Positions 7,760 through 15,073 of a DNA stretch of 31,489 bases are shown piece by piece; the stretch's first letter is position 1; each line of letters starts with the position of its first letter. This DNA is from JAVKSL01 sp039583695. Its GTDB lineage: Bacteria > Actinomycetota > Acidimicrobiia > Acidimicrobiales > JAJPHD01. The stretch is taken from assembly GCA_039583695.1 (NCBI GenBank), contig JAVKSL010000030.1, positions 1 to 31,489 of the forward strand, in the 5' to 3' direction. Position numbers and translations under genes: made by a program. The notes below the pieces were generated by a model. It was given only the letters and a program-made list of their open reading frames with translations. It ran no database searches and was not told where the DNA came from.

Positions 7760-8694
7760 AAGAATATGCCGAGGCGCCCCGCACCTCCCTCTCCCACTCG
7801 AGACCAAAGCTCTCCCTGCCCAAGCTGCACGCGGGATTCCCGTGGGTGGCGCCCAGCTGGCCCACGTCACTGGAGCGCACCGTAGCGCAGAAGGTGGGCG
7901 TGGACTACGACACCGCATGGGCCCGGCGATACGGCGTGCGCCTGGTCAGAGCGCTGCTGTTGGAGAACCTGACTCGCCCGGCGCTGCGCATCCTGGCCGA
8001 TCCCGCGGTCTGCGGGATGGATCGCCTGGAGGCCCTCGAGGCTCCGGCAGTGTTCGCTGCCAACCACTGCAGCCATCTCGACGCCCCACTGATCCTCACC
8101 AGCCTGCCGGCGCGTTTGCGATACCGGACAGTGGTGTCCGCGGCGGCAGACTATTTTTTTGATCGGCCTTGGAAGGCGAAGGTATCTGCGGGGCTCATCG
8201 GGGCGATTCCCACCGAGCGCCAGCGGGTCAACCGGCGATCGATGGACCTGGCGGCTGAGCTGCTCGGCGAAGGGTGGAACCTGGTTGTCTTCCCTGAGGG
8301 CGGGCGCAGCCCGGATGGTTGGGCCCGTGACTTCGGCGGGGTGGCAGCGTATCTGGCCCAGCGCTGCGGCGTGCCGGTGGTGCCGGTGCACGTCGAGGGG
8401 ACGGGCGAGATATTGGGCAAGCGCCGGCCGGGCTTGCGGAGGGGGACCACCAAGGTCAGCTTTGGCCGGCCGATCTCCGCCGAGGGCCTCACGACCCGCC
8501 GGCTCGGCGAGCAGGTCTCCTCAGCTGTCACCGCTCTGGCCGACGAGGCGACCACCGACTGGTGGTCGGCCCGGTTGCGCGCCGGAGCGGCTGCCAACCC
8601 GGCGATCACCGGTCCCGAGGTGGCTTCGTGGCGGCGGGCCTGGGCGCTCGGGGGTGGGGCTCGGCGGGAAAGCACCGACTGGCCCAAGCGCTGA
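7756..8694 (+). CDS. PlsC-type 1-acylglycerol-3-phosphate O-acyltransferase
   Basis: The 312-residue product is a LPLAT/PlsC-family acyltransferase. The catalytic HX4D motif is NHCSHLD (H104, D109). The acceptor-phosphate motif is FPEGGRSPDG and motif IV is VPVVPVHVEG. Such enzymes acylate lysophosphatidate or a related phosphoglycerol at the membrane face. The frame is open far upstream, but TTG 7756 is chosen because it overlaps the LarA-like TGA in a TTGA junction, the same coupling as the other cluster genes. The N-terminal 85 residues are an extension before the catalytic domain. Placement after a reductase-HAD fusion, a dehydrogenase and a LarA-like protein suggests assembly of a modified glycerolipid or esterified fatty alcohol (inference). 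It converges on the efflux operon with a 14-bp gap. Confidence 0.87.
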   Translation: MKEYAEAPRTSLSHSRPKLSLPKLHAGFPWVAPSWPTSLERTVAQKVGVDYDTAWARRYGVRLVRALLLENLTRPALRILADPAVCGMDRLEALEAPAVFAANHCSHLDAPLILTSLPARLRYRTVVSAAADYFFDRPWKAKVSAGLIGAIPTERQRVNRRSMDLAAELLGEGWNLVVFPEGGRSPDGWARDFGGVAAYLAQRCGVPVVPVHVEGTGEILGKRRPGLRRGTTKVSFGRPISAEGLTTRRLGEQVSSAVTALADEATTDWWSARLRAGAAANPAITGPEVASWRRAWALGGGARRESTDWPKR

Positions 8695-8708
8695 GCGCAG
8701 CGCCAGGC

Positions 8709-10400
8709 TCAGGGAGCATCAGTCTCGGCGAGCTGGCGGGCCATCGGCGCCAGCACGTCTCGGGCCGCCTGGTTGGCCCGCTCGTGGAGGGTGCCTCCGT
8801 TGTCGGGGACCAGGTTGGCGGCCGCAGCCAGGAGTCGCGGCCGGTTTCCGTCGGCTGTCTCGATCAGCCGGCTGGTCAGGGCAAGGAGCAGGGCTCCAAG
8901 GTGGGCGTCGTAGCGTTGGGGAAGGGCCTGTGCCGCGCGCCGGAGGGCAGGAACGGAGATGGCGGCGATCGCGGCGATCAGGGTCGTGACCGCAGCCACC
9001 TCGAAGGCCCGCGAGTAGCCAGAGGTGAGCGCTGCAGCGGCCGCCGCGCGGGTGTGTGTCGAGCCAGCCAGGACGGATCTGGTGCGATCCGCCGCGACGG
9101 TGGCAATTGCGGCCAGCCCGATCACGCCTCCAACCTGGCGGGAGGTGTTCAGCAGCGCCGAGGCCAGGCCGGACTGGGCCCGGCTCACCCCGGCGGTAGC
9201 CGCGGTGGCCAGCGGCGTGAAGCACAGCCCGATCCCCAGGGTCAGCAGCATCCCGGGGCCCAGCAGGTCGGCAGCGAATGTGCTGGTGGGGGTGATCTTC
9301 GAGAGCCAGTAGAATCCTGCCGCTGCGATGACCAGGCCGGCTAGCAGCAGTGGTCGGGGCCCGATCCGTTCCACCAGGCGCGCTGCCACCTGGGTGCCGA
9401 TGGCGATGGCTCCCACGAGGGGAAGGAACAGCAGACCGGTCTTGACCGGGTCGTAGCCGAGGACGTTTTGCATGAACAGGGACAGGAAGTAGAACGACAC
9501 CAAGAACCCCACCCCGAGCATCAGCATCACCACGTTGGCGCTGGAGACCGACCGGAGCCGGAAGATGCCGAGTGGGACCAACGGAGCTTTGGCGAACCGG
9601 GCTTCGATGACCACGAATGCGATCAGCAGGGCCAGCGCCACGGCGAGGGTGCCGATGGTCCGCTCGGACGTCCAGGCATGGCTGGCGGTCTCGACTATCC
9701 CGTAGACCAGGAGGGCCATGCCGCCAGTGACGGTGAGCGCGCCGGGGATGTCCAGGCTGCGGCTGCCGGTCGAGCGCCGACCCTCGGAGAGGTAGGTGAC
9801 GGCGAGCGCCGTGACGACGATGCCGATCGGCACGTTGATGAACAGGATCCATCGCCATGACAGGTACTGGGTGAGGATGCCTCCGAACAGGGCGCCTGCC
9901 GCCCCGCCGGCTCCAGCCACGGCGCTCCAGGTGCCTAGGGCCTTGGCCCGGGCCTTGCCTTCGGGGAAAGTGGTTATGAGGAGGGTGAGCGTTGCTGGGG
10001 ACAGGACTGCGGCGCCGAGGCCCTGGGCCGCCCGGGCAGCGGTGAGCATCCCCGAGGACTGCGAGAGGCCTCCCACCAGGCTGGCCAGGGTGAACAGGCC
10101 CAGCCCGAGAATGAAGATCTTCCGGCGGCCGTAAAGGTCGGCGGCACGTCCCCCGAGCATCAAGAAGCCGGCGTAGGTGAGGGCGTAGGCGTTCACTACC
10201 CACTGCAGGCCGGCGGGGGTGAACTGCAGGGCGCGCTGGATCGACGGAAGGGCGACGTTGACGATGGACACGTCCAGCAAGACCATGAACTGCGCCACGC
10301 AGGCGAGAGCGAGGATGACCCCGCTGCGGGTGTGGTGAGGTGCCCGCGAGCCAACGGCGGTGCCGTTGGCGCTGGCCAGGTTGGGCGCAGCTGTGCTCAT
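8709..10400 (-). CDS. DHA2-family (EmrB/QacA) 14-TM drug:proton antiporter
   Basis: The 563-residue MFS protein begins with the typical VLLDVSIVNVALPSIQ first helix. The loop 2-3 signature GGRAADLYGRRKIF follows, then a motif-C-like AGAGGAAGALFGGIL. About 14 hydrophobic segments are visible to residue 490, then a hydrophilic 70-residue tail. It would export amphipathic compounds using the proton gradient. Its ATG overlaps the stop of the small upstream membrane gene by 4 bp (ATGA). With the two SPW-like genes it forms an operon divergent from a MarR regulator, the usual arrangement for inducible efflux. Substrate unknown. Confidence 0.92.
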   Translation of the reverse strand: MSTAAPNLASANGTAVGSRAPHHTRSGVILALACVAQFMVLLDVSIVNVALPSIQRALQFTPAGLQWVVNAYALTYAGFLMLGGRAADLYGRRKIFILGLGLFTLASLVGGLSQSSGMLTAARAAQGLGAAVLSPATLTLLITTFPEGKARAKALGTWSAVAGAGGAAGALFGGILTQYLSWRWILFINVPIGIVVTALAVTYLSEGRRSTGSRSLDIPGALTVTGGMALLVYGIVETASHAWTSERTIGTLAVALALLIAFVVIEARFAKAPLVPLGIFRLRSVSSANVVMLMLGVGFLVSFYFLSLFMQNVLGYDPVKTGLLFLPLVGAIAIGTQVAARLVERIGPRPLLLAGLVIAAAGFYWLSKITPTSTFAADLLGPGMLLTLGIGLCFTPLATAATAGVSRAQSGLASALLNTSRQVGGVIGLAAIATVAADRTRSVLAGSTHTRAAAAAALTSGYSRAFEVAAVTTLIAAIAAISVPALRRAAQALPQRYDAHLGALLLALTSRLIETADGNRPRLLAAAANLVPDNGGTLHERANQAARDVLAPMARQLAETDAP

Positions 10401-10648
10401 CGAGCGTCACTCGCTGGGTCGGGCTTGGTCCGTGCGAGCAGGTCCCTGGTCGACAGCACGCAGTAGGTGATGAGCGATCCAAGCCCGATGAGGATCAGGG
10501 CGCCGCCGGTGGCCAGGTCGTCGACGGTGGCGTTGCCCCACGGGGCACCAAGGGGCTGGTAGCCAAGGCCAAAGGGGGCGGCGAAGAGCCACACTCCGGC
10601 CAGGGTGAGCAGGCTCAGCGTGGCGACAACCAGGCGGGCGGGCTTCAT
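10397..10648 (-). CDS. Small SPW-like membrane protein
   Basis: This 83-residue protein has two hydrophobic segments (LVVATLSLLTLAGVWLFAAPFGLGY and TGGALILIGLGSLITYCV, joined by a loop with a conserved W). The WLFAAPFGLGYQ...W...DLATGG pattern resembles the SPW repeat family of actinobacterial membrane proteins. It overlaps both neighbours by 4 bp (ATGA junctions) and must be translated with the efflux pump. A role as accessory subunit of the transporter is inferred from coupling only. Confidence 0.7.
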   Translation of the reverse strand: MKPARLVVATLSLLTLAGVWLFAAPFGLGYQPLGAPWGNATVDDLATGGALILIGLGSLITYCVLSTRDLLARTKPDPASDAR

Positions 10649-11157
10649 GACCAGGTCCTTGGGGCCGGCCGGGGATCGGCGCCGGACAGGTGATTCCCAG
10701 CTTGGCCGCTGGTCTCCGCCTCCGTCGTCTTGAGGTCGCTCAGCAGGGCCACGACCAGTGGGGCGAGAAGCTCACGCAGCTCAGCCGAAGTCGGGGGCCC
10801 ACCGCCCGGCCCACCGCCCGGCGCGCCCTGGCCGGTGCCGGCGCCCGCCTGCCCTGCCAGTGCGGCAGCCTTGGCCGCTCGCGCGGCGGCCTTGCGCTCC
10901 TGGCGCTCCGCGCGGCGCAGGGGCTGCGGGAGTGCTCCACGGACCCTCAGCTCGGTCCGAATGCTGGCGAGAGAGGCTGCCAGCGCCACCAGGGCCAGCA
11001 CCACCACTCCCACCCCGGTCCAGAAGTCCACCTCGGTGGGGTGGTTCCAGGCGGTCCCTGCGTGGCGGTAGCCGAGGGCGAACGGCGCCAGCATCAGCCA
11101 GCCGCCAACGAGGGCGGCAGCCAGGCTGGCGACGACGGTCACTATGGGCTTGGACAT
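10645..11157 (-). CDS. SPW-like membrane protein with cytoplasmic tail
   Basis: The 170-residue product starts MSKPIVTVVASLAAALVGGWLM. The frame is open to 11205, but ATG 11157 is preferred because it directly precedes the first membrane segment and has a GGGAG purine run about 15 nt upstream. The GGWLMLAPFALGYRHAGTAW motif parallels WLFAAPFGLGYQPLGAPW in the next gene, so the two are likely paralogues. The second segment is FWTGVGVVVLALVALAAS. The C-terminal half is a basic, Ala-rich, possibly coiled-coil helix (RRAERQERKAAARAAKAAALA) followed by a Gly/Pro linker. It is the first gene of the efflux operon. Function unknown. Confidence 0.65.
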   Translation of the reverse strand: MSKPIVTVVASLAAALVGGWLMLAPFALGYRHAGTAWNHPTEVDFWTGVGVVVLALVALAASLASIRTELRVRGALPQPLRRAERQERKAAARAAKAAALAGQAGAGTGQGAPGGGPGGGPPTSAELRELLAPLVVALLSDLKTTEAETSGQAGNHLSGADPRPAPRTWS

Positions 11158-11230
11158 TGGTGCATTGCTCCCTTGCTCCCTTGCTCGCGGCGCTCGTTGC
11201 GTCACCTGTACGCCATCAGTGGCGGTTGCG

Positions 11231-11280
11231 CTGTATTATATCAGAATCCGTTGCTACACCAAGGAGTGTATATGTATCAG
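11231..11280. promoter_or_regulatory. Candidate MarR operator sites
   Basis: An imperfect palindrome CTGTATTATATCAG (11231-11244) covers the -10 of the efflux promoter. A related sequence, TGTATATGTATCAG (11267-11280), overlaps the marR start. Two similar sites in the divergent region fit autorepression plus efflux repression by the adjacent MarR protein (inference). Confidence 0.35.
11235..11262 (-). promoter_or_regulatory. Promoter of the efflux operon
   Basis: On the minus strand a consensus -10 TATAAT (11240-11235) is preceded by a 16-nt spacer and a -35-like TTGGTG (11262-11257). It points towards the SPW-like/MFS genes and lies inside the MarR divergent region. Confidence 0.55.
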
Positions 11281-11805
11281 GAGGCTGAGACTACCGCCCG
11301 CCGGCTACCGGCCGACTTTGCCTTTCCGCTGGGCTTCCTCTTGGCCAAGACCCACGTGGGCCTTCGGGCTATTGCCGACGCGGCCCTCGCGCCGTACGGC
11401 CTGACCATCGTGCAGTTCAGCTTCCTGAGCATCCTCACCGCCAACCCTGGCAAGTCGTCGGCGGAGCTGGCCCGTGAGTTCTGTGCCAGTCCCCAGAGCG
11501 TAGCGTCCCTGGTTGGCCGGCTGGAGGCCGATGGCTACATCGAGAGGCGCCCGCACCCCCTGCACGGGCGGGTTATCGAATGCTGGATGACCCCAAAGGG
11601 CGCGGCGATCGTGGAGAAGGCGAAGCCGGTGGTGGCTCGAGCCGAGTCCGACGTCTTGTTGGCTGAGCTGTCGCTCGAGGAGCTCAAGGTCCTGGAGGGG
11701 CTGTTGTTCCGGGTGCTTGACCGGGTGAGGGCCCGGACCGGCGCCGGCGTGGCCCCGCCGGAGGGCGGGGAGCTCGGGGGTCAGGACTGCTGTGAGGACT
11801 CCTGA
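11272..11805 (+). CDS. MarR-family transcriptional regulator
   Basis: The 177-residue winged-helix regulator has the MarR layout. An N-terminal dimerisation helix (FPLGFLLAKTHVGLRAIADAAL) is followed by LTIVQFSFLSILTANPGKSSAELAREFCASPQSVASLVGRLEADG as the HTH region and a wing with YIERRPHPLHGRVIECWMTPKG. C-terminal helices complete the dimer. ATG 11272 has an AAGGAG ribosome-binding site 5 nt upstream. The longer in-frame ORF extends through the divergent promoter and is not coding. It is divergent from the DHA2 efflux operon, so it probably represses that operon until a ligand is bound. Confidence 0.88.
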   Translation: MYQEAETTARRLPADFAFPLGFLLAKTHVGLRAIADAALAPYGLTIVQFSFLSILTANPGKSSAELAREFCASPQSVASLVGRLEADGYIERRPHPLHGRVIECWMTPKGAAIVEKAKPVVARAESDVLLAELSLEELKVLEGLLFRVLDRVRARTGAGVAPPEGGELGGQDCCEDS

Positions 11806-11831
11806 CGTGCGTCGGGCCAGGTGAGGGTCGA

Positions 11832-11943
11832 AGCTGTTGCACTTGTGCACCGAAAAGCGCGCTAAGTGCAACGTCTCGCCGGTCGTCGCGCCCGACCTGG
11901 GTAGCTGTTGCACTTGTGCACCGAAAAGCGCGCTAAGTGCAAC
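11832..11943. repeat. Two identical 41-bp hairpin repeats
   Basis: Identical 41-bp copies lie at 11832-11872 and 11903-11943, separated by 30 unrelated bp. Each contains 9-bp inverted arms GTTGCACTT/AAGTGCAAC around a 19-nt centre, with a possible inner GTGC/GCGC stem. They sit between the convergent 3' ends of marR and the histidine kinase. They may act as terminators or be copies of a dispersed REP-like element; no T-run follows. Confidence 0.85.
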
Positions 11944-11993
11944 CGGTTCCGCCATCGAGGCATGGGGCCAAGACAAGCCTGGCCTTTGCGACG

Positions 11994-13604
11994 TTAACCC
12001 GACCCAGAATGGGTCGGCGGTGGCGGCGGTCCACCCATAGTTGTGACCAGATGTGGAGGTGACCCGTGCGTCGCTGCGATCGCAGGCAGCTCGACTCGAA
12101 ATGTTGCCCCCTCGCCTGGGACGCTTGCCACGGCCACGTTCCCGCCATGGGCCTCGACGATGGCTGCGACTATGGACAGACCCAAGCCCGTCCCAGCCCC
12201 ACTGCCGAGCGTGGCCCGGCTGCGGGCGGAGTCTGCCCGGTAGAAGCGCTCGAACACCCGAGCGACGTGCTCGGGCGCCAGGCCAGGACCCTCATCGGCA
12301 ACCTCGAGCACGGCCCTCAACCCACCAGCACCGCTGTTACCGGCTTCGCCCAGGCCGTTGCCCTCCATGTCAAGACCGCGGGCTCCGGCTCCGGGCCCCA
12401 CCCACGTGGACACCACCACAGGCGTCCCCGGCGGGGTGTGATGGCGGGTATTGGTCAAGAGATTGGCAACCACTTGACGAAGGCGGGCCTCGTCCCCGAG
12501 CACCCACACCGGCCCCCCGCCTGGGAGCTGAAGCTCTACTGGCCGGTCCGGCTCGGTCACGCGGGCGTCGGCGACCGCGTCGGTGGCAATGGCCGCCAGG
12601 TCCACCTCGGAACGCTCCATCGGGCGCCGCTGGTCCAGTCGCGCCAGCAACAGCAGGTCCTCGACCAGCGCCCCCATCCTGGTCGCCTCTTGCTCGATTC
12701 GCCGCATGGCCAGGCGCAGGTCGTCGGGCCGCTCCCAGGCGCCCCGGCGGAACAGCTCGGCGTACCCTCGAATCGAGGTGAGGGGGGTCCGCAGCTCGTG
12801 AGAGGCATCTGCCGCGAAGCGTCGCAGCCGCTCCTCCGACGCCTCCCTTGCCCCAAACGCAGCCTCGATCTGGCCCAGCATCGCGTTCAGCGCCAGCCCG
12901 AGCCGCCCGACCTCTGTCGCGGGGTCGTCGTGTTCGACCCTTTGGGACAGGTCCCCGGCGGCGATCGCCGCCGCGGTCTCGGCGATCTTGTCGAGCGGGC
13001 GCAGGCCCAGGTGCACCAGCCAACGTCCGACCACCGCGATGACGAACAGGACCGCCAGGCTGACCAGGACTTCGATCAGCTCCAGCCGGCTGAGGGTGGC
13101 GCTGATCCCGCCCAGGGAGGCGCCTACCACCAGGGTGACATTCTCGCTGGGAATGGGCTCTGTCTTTAGCCGCCAGGGTTTGCCGCCCCCCGGTGAGGGC
13201 GCCGTGAGCAGCCCGGCGCCGCTTGTGCCGATCCCGGCAGGGAGTCGAGGTGGGGATGGGGCTGCCCGGTTGCTTGGGTAGATGCGCTCGCTCTGGAGGA
13301 TTTGGCCAGACGGGGAGACCAGGGCGATGTAGGTGTCACCGAGGATGCCGTACACCTGCTGGCGATCGGCGAACCCGCCATTATCCAATAGCCGTGCCAC
13401 CGAGGGCTCGGCGGTTGAAAGACTCTGGTCCAGCCGGCCCACCAGGTAGCTCCGCAGCGCTATCGCGCCGGCCACGTCGGAGGCCACCAGCCCACCGGCC
13501 ACCAGGACCAGGACGCTGGCCAGCAGACGCGAACGTAGGGAGAGACGCTCCCAGCCCACCCGGATGACTCCGAGACGGGCGCCCACAGCGGCGAGCGGCC
13601 TCAT
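11994..13604 (-). CDS. Sensor histidine kinase (HAMP-HisKA-HATPase)
   Basis: The 536-residue membrane kinase has a first TM segment (LLASVLVLVAGGLVASDVAGAIAL, about 28-52) and an extracytoplasmic sensor region of about 120 residues. A second TM (LIEVLVSLAVLFVIAVVGRWLVHL) leads into a HAMP linker. HisKA carries the phospho-acceptor DASHELRTPLTSIRGYAELF. The ATP-binding domain has N-box VVANLLTNTRHHTP, G1 VADEGPGLAPEH and G2 GTGLGLSIVAAIVEAHGG. The order matches TrcS/PrrB-type OmpR-coupled kinases. Its ATG overlaps the response-regulator stop by 4 bp. The C-terminus is a proline-rich tail. The stimulus is unknown; no regulated gene can be assigned from the sequence. Confidence 0.93.
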   Translation of the reverse strand: MRPLAAVGARLGVIRVGWERLSLRSRLLASVLVLVAGGLVASDVAGAIALRSYLVGRLDQSLSTAEPSVARLLDNGGFADRQQVYGILGDTYIALVSPSGQILQSERIYPSNRAAPSPPRLPAGIGTSGAGLLTAPSPGGGKPWRLKTEPIPSENVTLVVGASLGGISATLSRLELIEVLVSLAVLFVIAVVGRWLVHLGLRPLDKIAETAAAIAAGDLSQRVEHDDPATEVGRLGLALNAMLGQIEAAFGAREASEERLRRFAADASHELRTPLTSIRGYAELFRRGAWERPDDLRLAMRRIEQEATRMGALVEDLLLLARLDQRRPMERSEVDLAAIATDAVADARVTEPDRPVELQLPGGGPVWVLGDEARLRQVVANLLTNTRHHTPPGTPVVVSTWVGPGAGARGLDMEGNGLGEAGNSGAGGLRAVLEVADEGPGLAPEHVARVFERFYRADSARSRATLGSGAGTGLGLSIVAAIVEAHGGNVAVASVPGEGATFRVELPAIAATHGSPPHLVTTMGGPPPPPTHSGSG

Positions 13605-14311
13605 CGCTCAGCGGGGAGCCGCAGGCTGTAGCCAATCCCGCGGAGGGTGTGGATCAGGGGTGTGCGCCCCGTGTCCAGCTTCTTTCGCAGGTAGCTGATG
13701 TATGTCTCCACGACGTTCGGATCGCCCCCAAAGTCGTACTGCCACACATGGTCGAGTATCTGTGACTTGGACACCACCCGCCGCGCGTTCTCGAGGAGGT
13801 AGTGAAGCAGGCGGAACTCGGTGGCGGTGAGCGAGATCGCCTCACCGTCGCGCCAGACCTCGTAAGTCTCCTCGTCCAGCTCCAAGTCGGCGAAGCGCAG
13901 GCGAGCGCCTCCCGGCCCATCCTGGCCGGCCCTGCGCAGCACGGCCCAGACCCGGGCGGTGAGCTCCTCCAGGCTGAACGGCTTGGTCACGTAGTCGTCG
14001 CCGCCGAGGCGCAGGCCCCCGACCTTGTCCTCGGTAGCGTCCCTGGCAGTGAGGAACACGATCGGCACCGCGACGCCGTCAGCCCGCAACCGGCGGACGA
14101 CCTCGAAGCCATCCAGGTCGGGGAGCATCACGTCCAACACGATCAGGGCGGGGTGCCAGTCGGCGACCCGGGCCAGCGCCTGGCGCCCGGTGGCGGCCAC
14201 GTTCACCGTGAAGCCCTCATATCGTAGAGCCGTGGAGATCAGCTCGGTGATCGTGGGTTCGTCGTCCACCACCAACAGCCGTGGCCCCGCCTCGCCTGGA
14301 TTCGGGCTCAT
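13601..14311 (-). CDS. OmpR/PhoB-family response regulator
   Basis: The 236-residue regulator has a receiver domain (RLLVVDDEPTITELI, acidic pocket DD) with phospho-acceptor Asp in LIVLDVMLPDLDGFEVV, switch Thr in VFLTARDA and Lys in DDYVTKPFS. A trans_reg_C winged helix follows (EFRLLHYLLENARRVVSKSQILDHVW and VVETYISYLRKKLD). ATG 14311 puts the start just before the receiver strand. A second in-frame ATG at 14431 has a better ribosome-binding-like GGGGGA 5 nt upstream and would add 40 Ser/Pro/Arg-rich residues. The 14330-14370 stretch is extremely GC-rich with repeated CCCCCCGGG blocks. It is co-translated with the kinase. Confidence 0.92.
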   Translation of the reverse strand: MSPNPGEAGPRLLVVDDEPTITELISTALRYEGFTVNVAATGRQALARVADWHPALIVLDVMLPDLDGFEVVRRLRADGVAVPIVFLTARDATEDKVGGLRLGGDDYVTKPFSLEELTARVWAVLRRAGQDGPGGARLRFADLELDEETYEVWRDGEAISLTATEFRLLHYLLENARRVVSKSQILDHVWQYDFGGDPNVVETYISYLRKKLDTGRTPLIHTLRGIGYSLRLPAER

Positions 14312-14562
14312 CGCCGCCCCGCTGTTTCGCCGGGAGGACCCCCCGGGGGGACTGTTCCCGGGGGGACCCTGCCGGCATGACCGGTCGGCGTTGCGAGAAG
14401 GGGGGCTCGCTGCGCTTCCGTCACGTTTCATCTTCGTCCCCCAATCTGGGAATGGCCTGAGAAAGTTCTGGGAAGGGGCGTAGAGTATGTCGTGGGCAGC
14501 CAGACTTGCCGGCTGGCCAACGCTGACCACAGCGAGCCGTCCAAATAGGAGACAATTGCGCG

Positions 14563-14943
14563 ATGCCGATGCGGGAAGAGTGCAAGCACTTCCAGAGTAG
14601 GACCTATGCATCGGGAGAGACAGCCCGGTTCTGCGTCCTTGACCTGGCGCCAGAGGCCCCGTGGCGCTGCCCAAAGAACTGCCCCTCTTTCACCCGCAGG
14701 GTTGCAGATGCTGGCTGGGCTCACGGCAACCTGGTCGAGCCCGCCCTGGAGGAGGAGCCGCTGGCCCCGGGAGTCGACGTGGCTGCACTCCTGGATGCCG
14801 CCGAGAGTATCGTCAACTCGATTGGCCCCGAGGCGGTCCGCGAGGCCCAAGCGGAGCGCCAGGCCCAGGCGCGCCAGGCCTCGAAGACCAAGTCGACCCA
14901 CTGGTGGGGACGCCTGAAGGGCCGCAGCCACCGCAAGCACTGA
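14563..14943 (+). CDS. Conserved-looking four-cysteine small protein, unknown function
   Basis: The 126-residue protein has an N-terminal cysteine cluster: C7 (ECKHF), C24 (RFCVLD), C36 and C40 (WRCPKNCPSF). The order C-x16-C-x11-C-x3-C suggests a metal or Fe-S site. The C-terminal half is an Ala/Glu/Gln-rich helix with a basic end (GRLKGRSHRKH). ATG 14563 has AGGAGA 10 nt upstream; a second ATG two codons later is also possible. A TAGAGT -10-like hexamer lies at 14481-14486. It is the first gene before the sufD-Rieske-sufC group on the same strand, with 130 bp to the sufD TTG, so a role in Fe-S metabolism is plausible but unproven. I do not recognise a named family. Confidence 0.7.
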   Translation: MPMREECKHFQSRTYASGETARFCVLDLAPEAPWRCPKNCPSFTRRVADAGWAHGNLVEPALEEEPLAPGVDVAALLDAAESIVNSIGPEAVREAQAERQAQARQASKTKSTHWWGRLKGRSHRKH

Positions 14944-15073
14944 CGCTCCACCACCCCGGGGTACTACGCTGGGTGCTTCCTGACGGTGCCGCCCGGCCCG
15001 CAAGCGAGAGGATCCGTCAACGCCCAGCGCCTTCACTTCCGATGCCGTCGCCGCCCTACCGGGGCCGGGCTGG

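Noticed and set aside
6272..7918. 548-residue minus-strand ORF opposite the LarA-like gene
   Set aside because: Antisense shadow caused by high GC; the plus-strand frame carries all recognisable motifs.
11832..11943. Two repeats separated by 30 bp as a minimal CRISPR array
   Set aside because: Only two copies, a 41-bp repeat with long internal palindrome, and no cas genes in the window.
12066..13169. 367-residue plus-strand ORF opposite the histidine kinase
   Set aside because: Shadow; the minus strand encodes intact HisKA and HATPase motifs.
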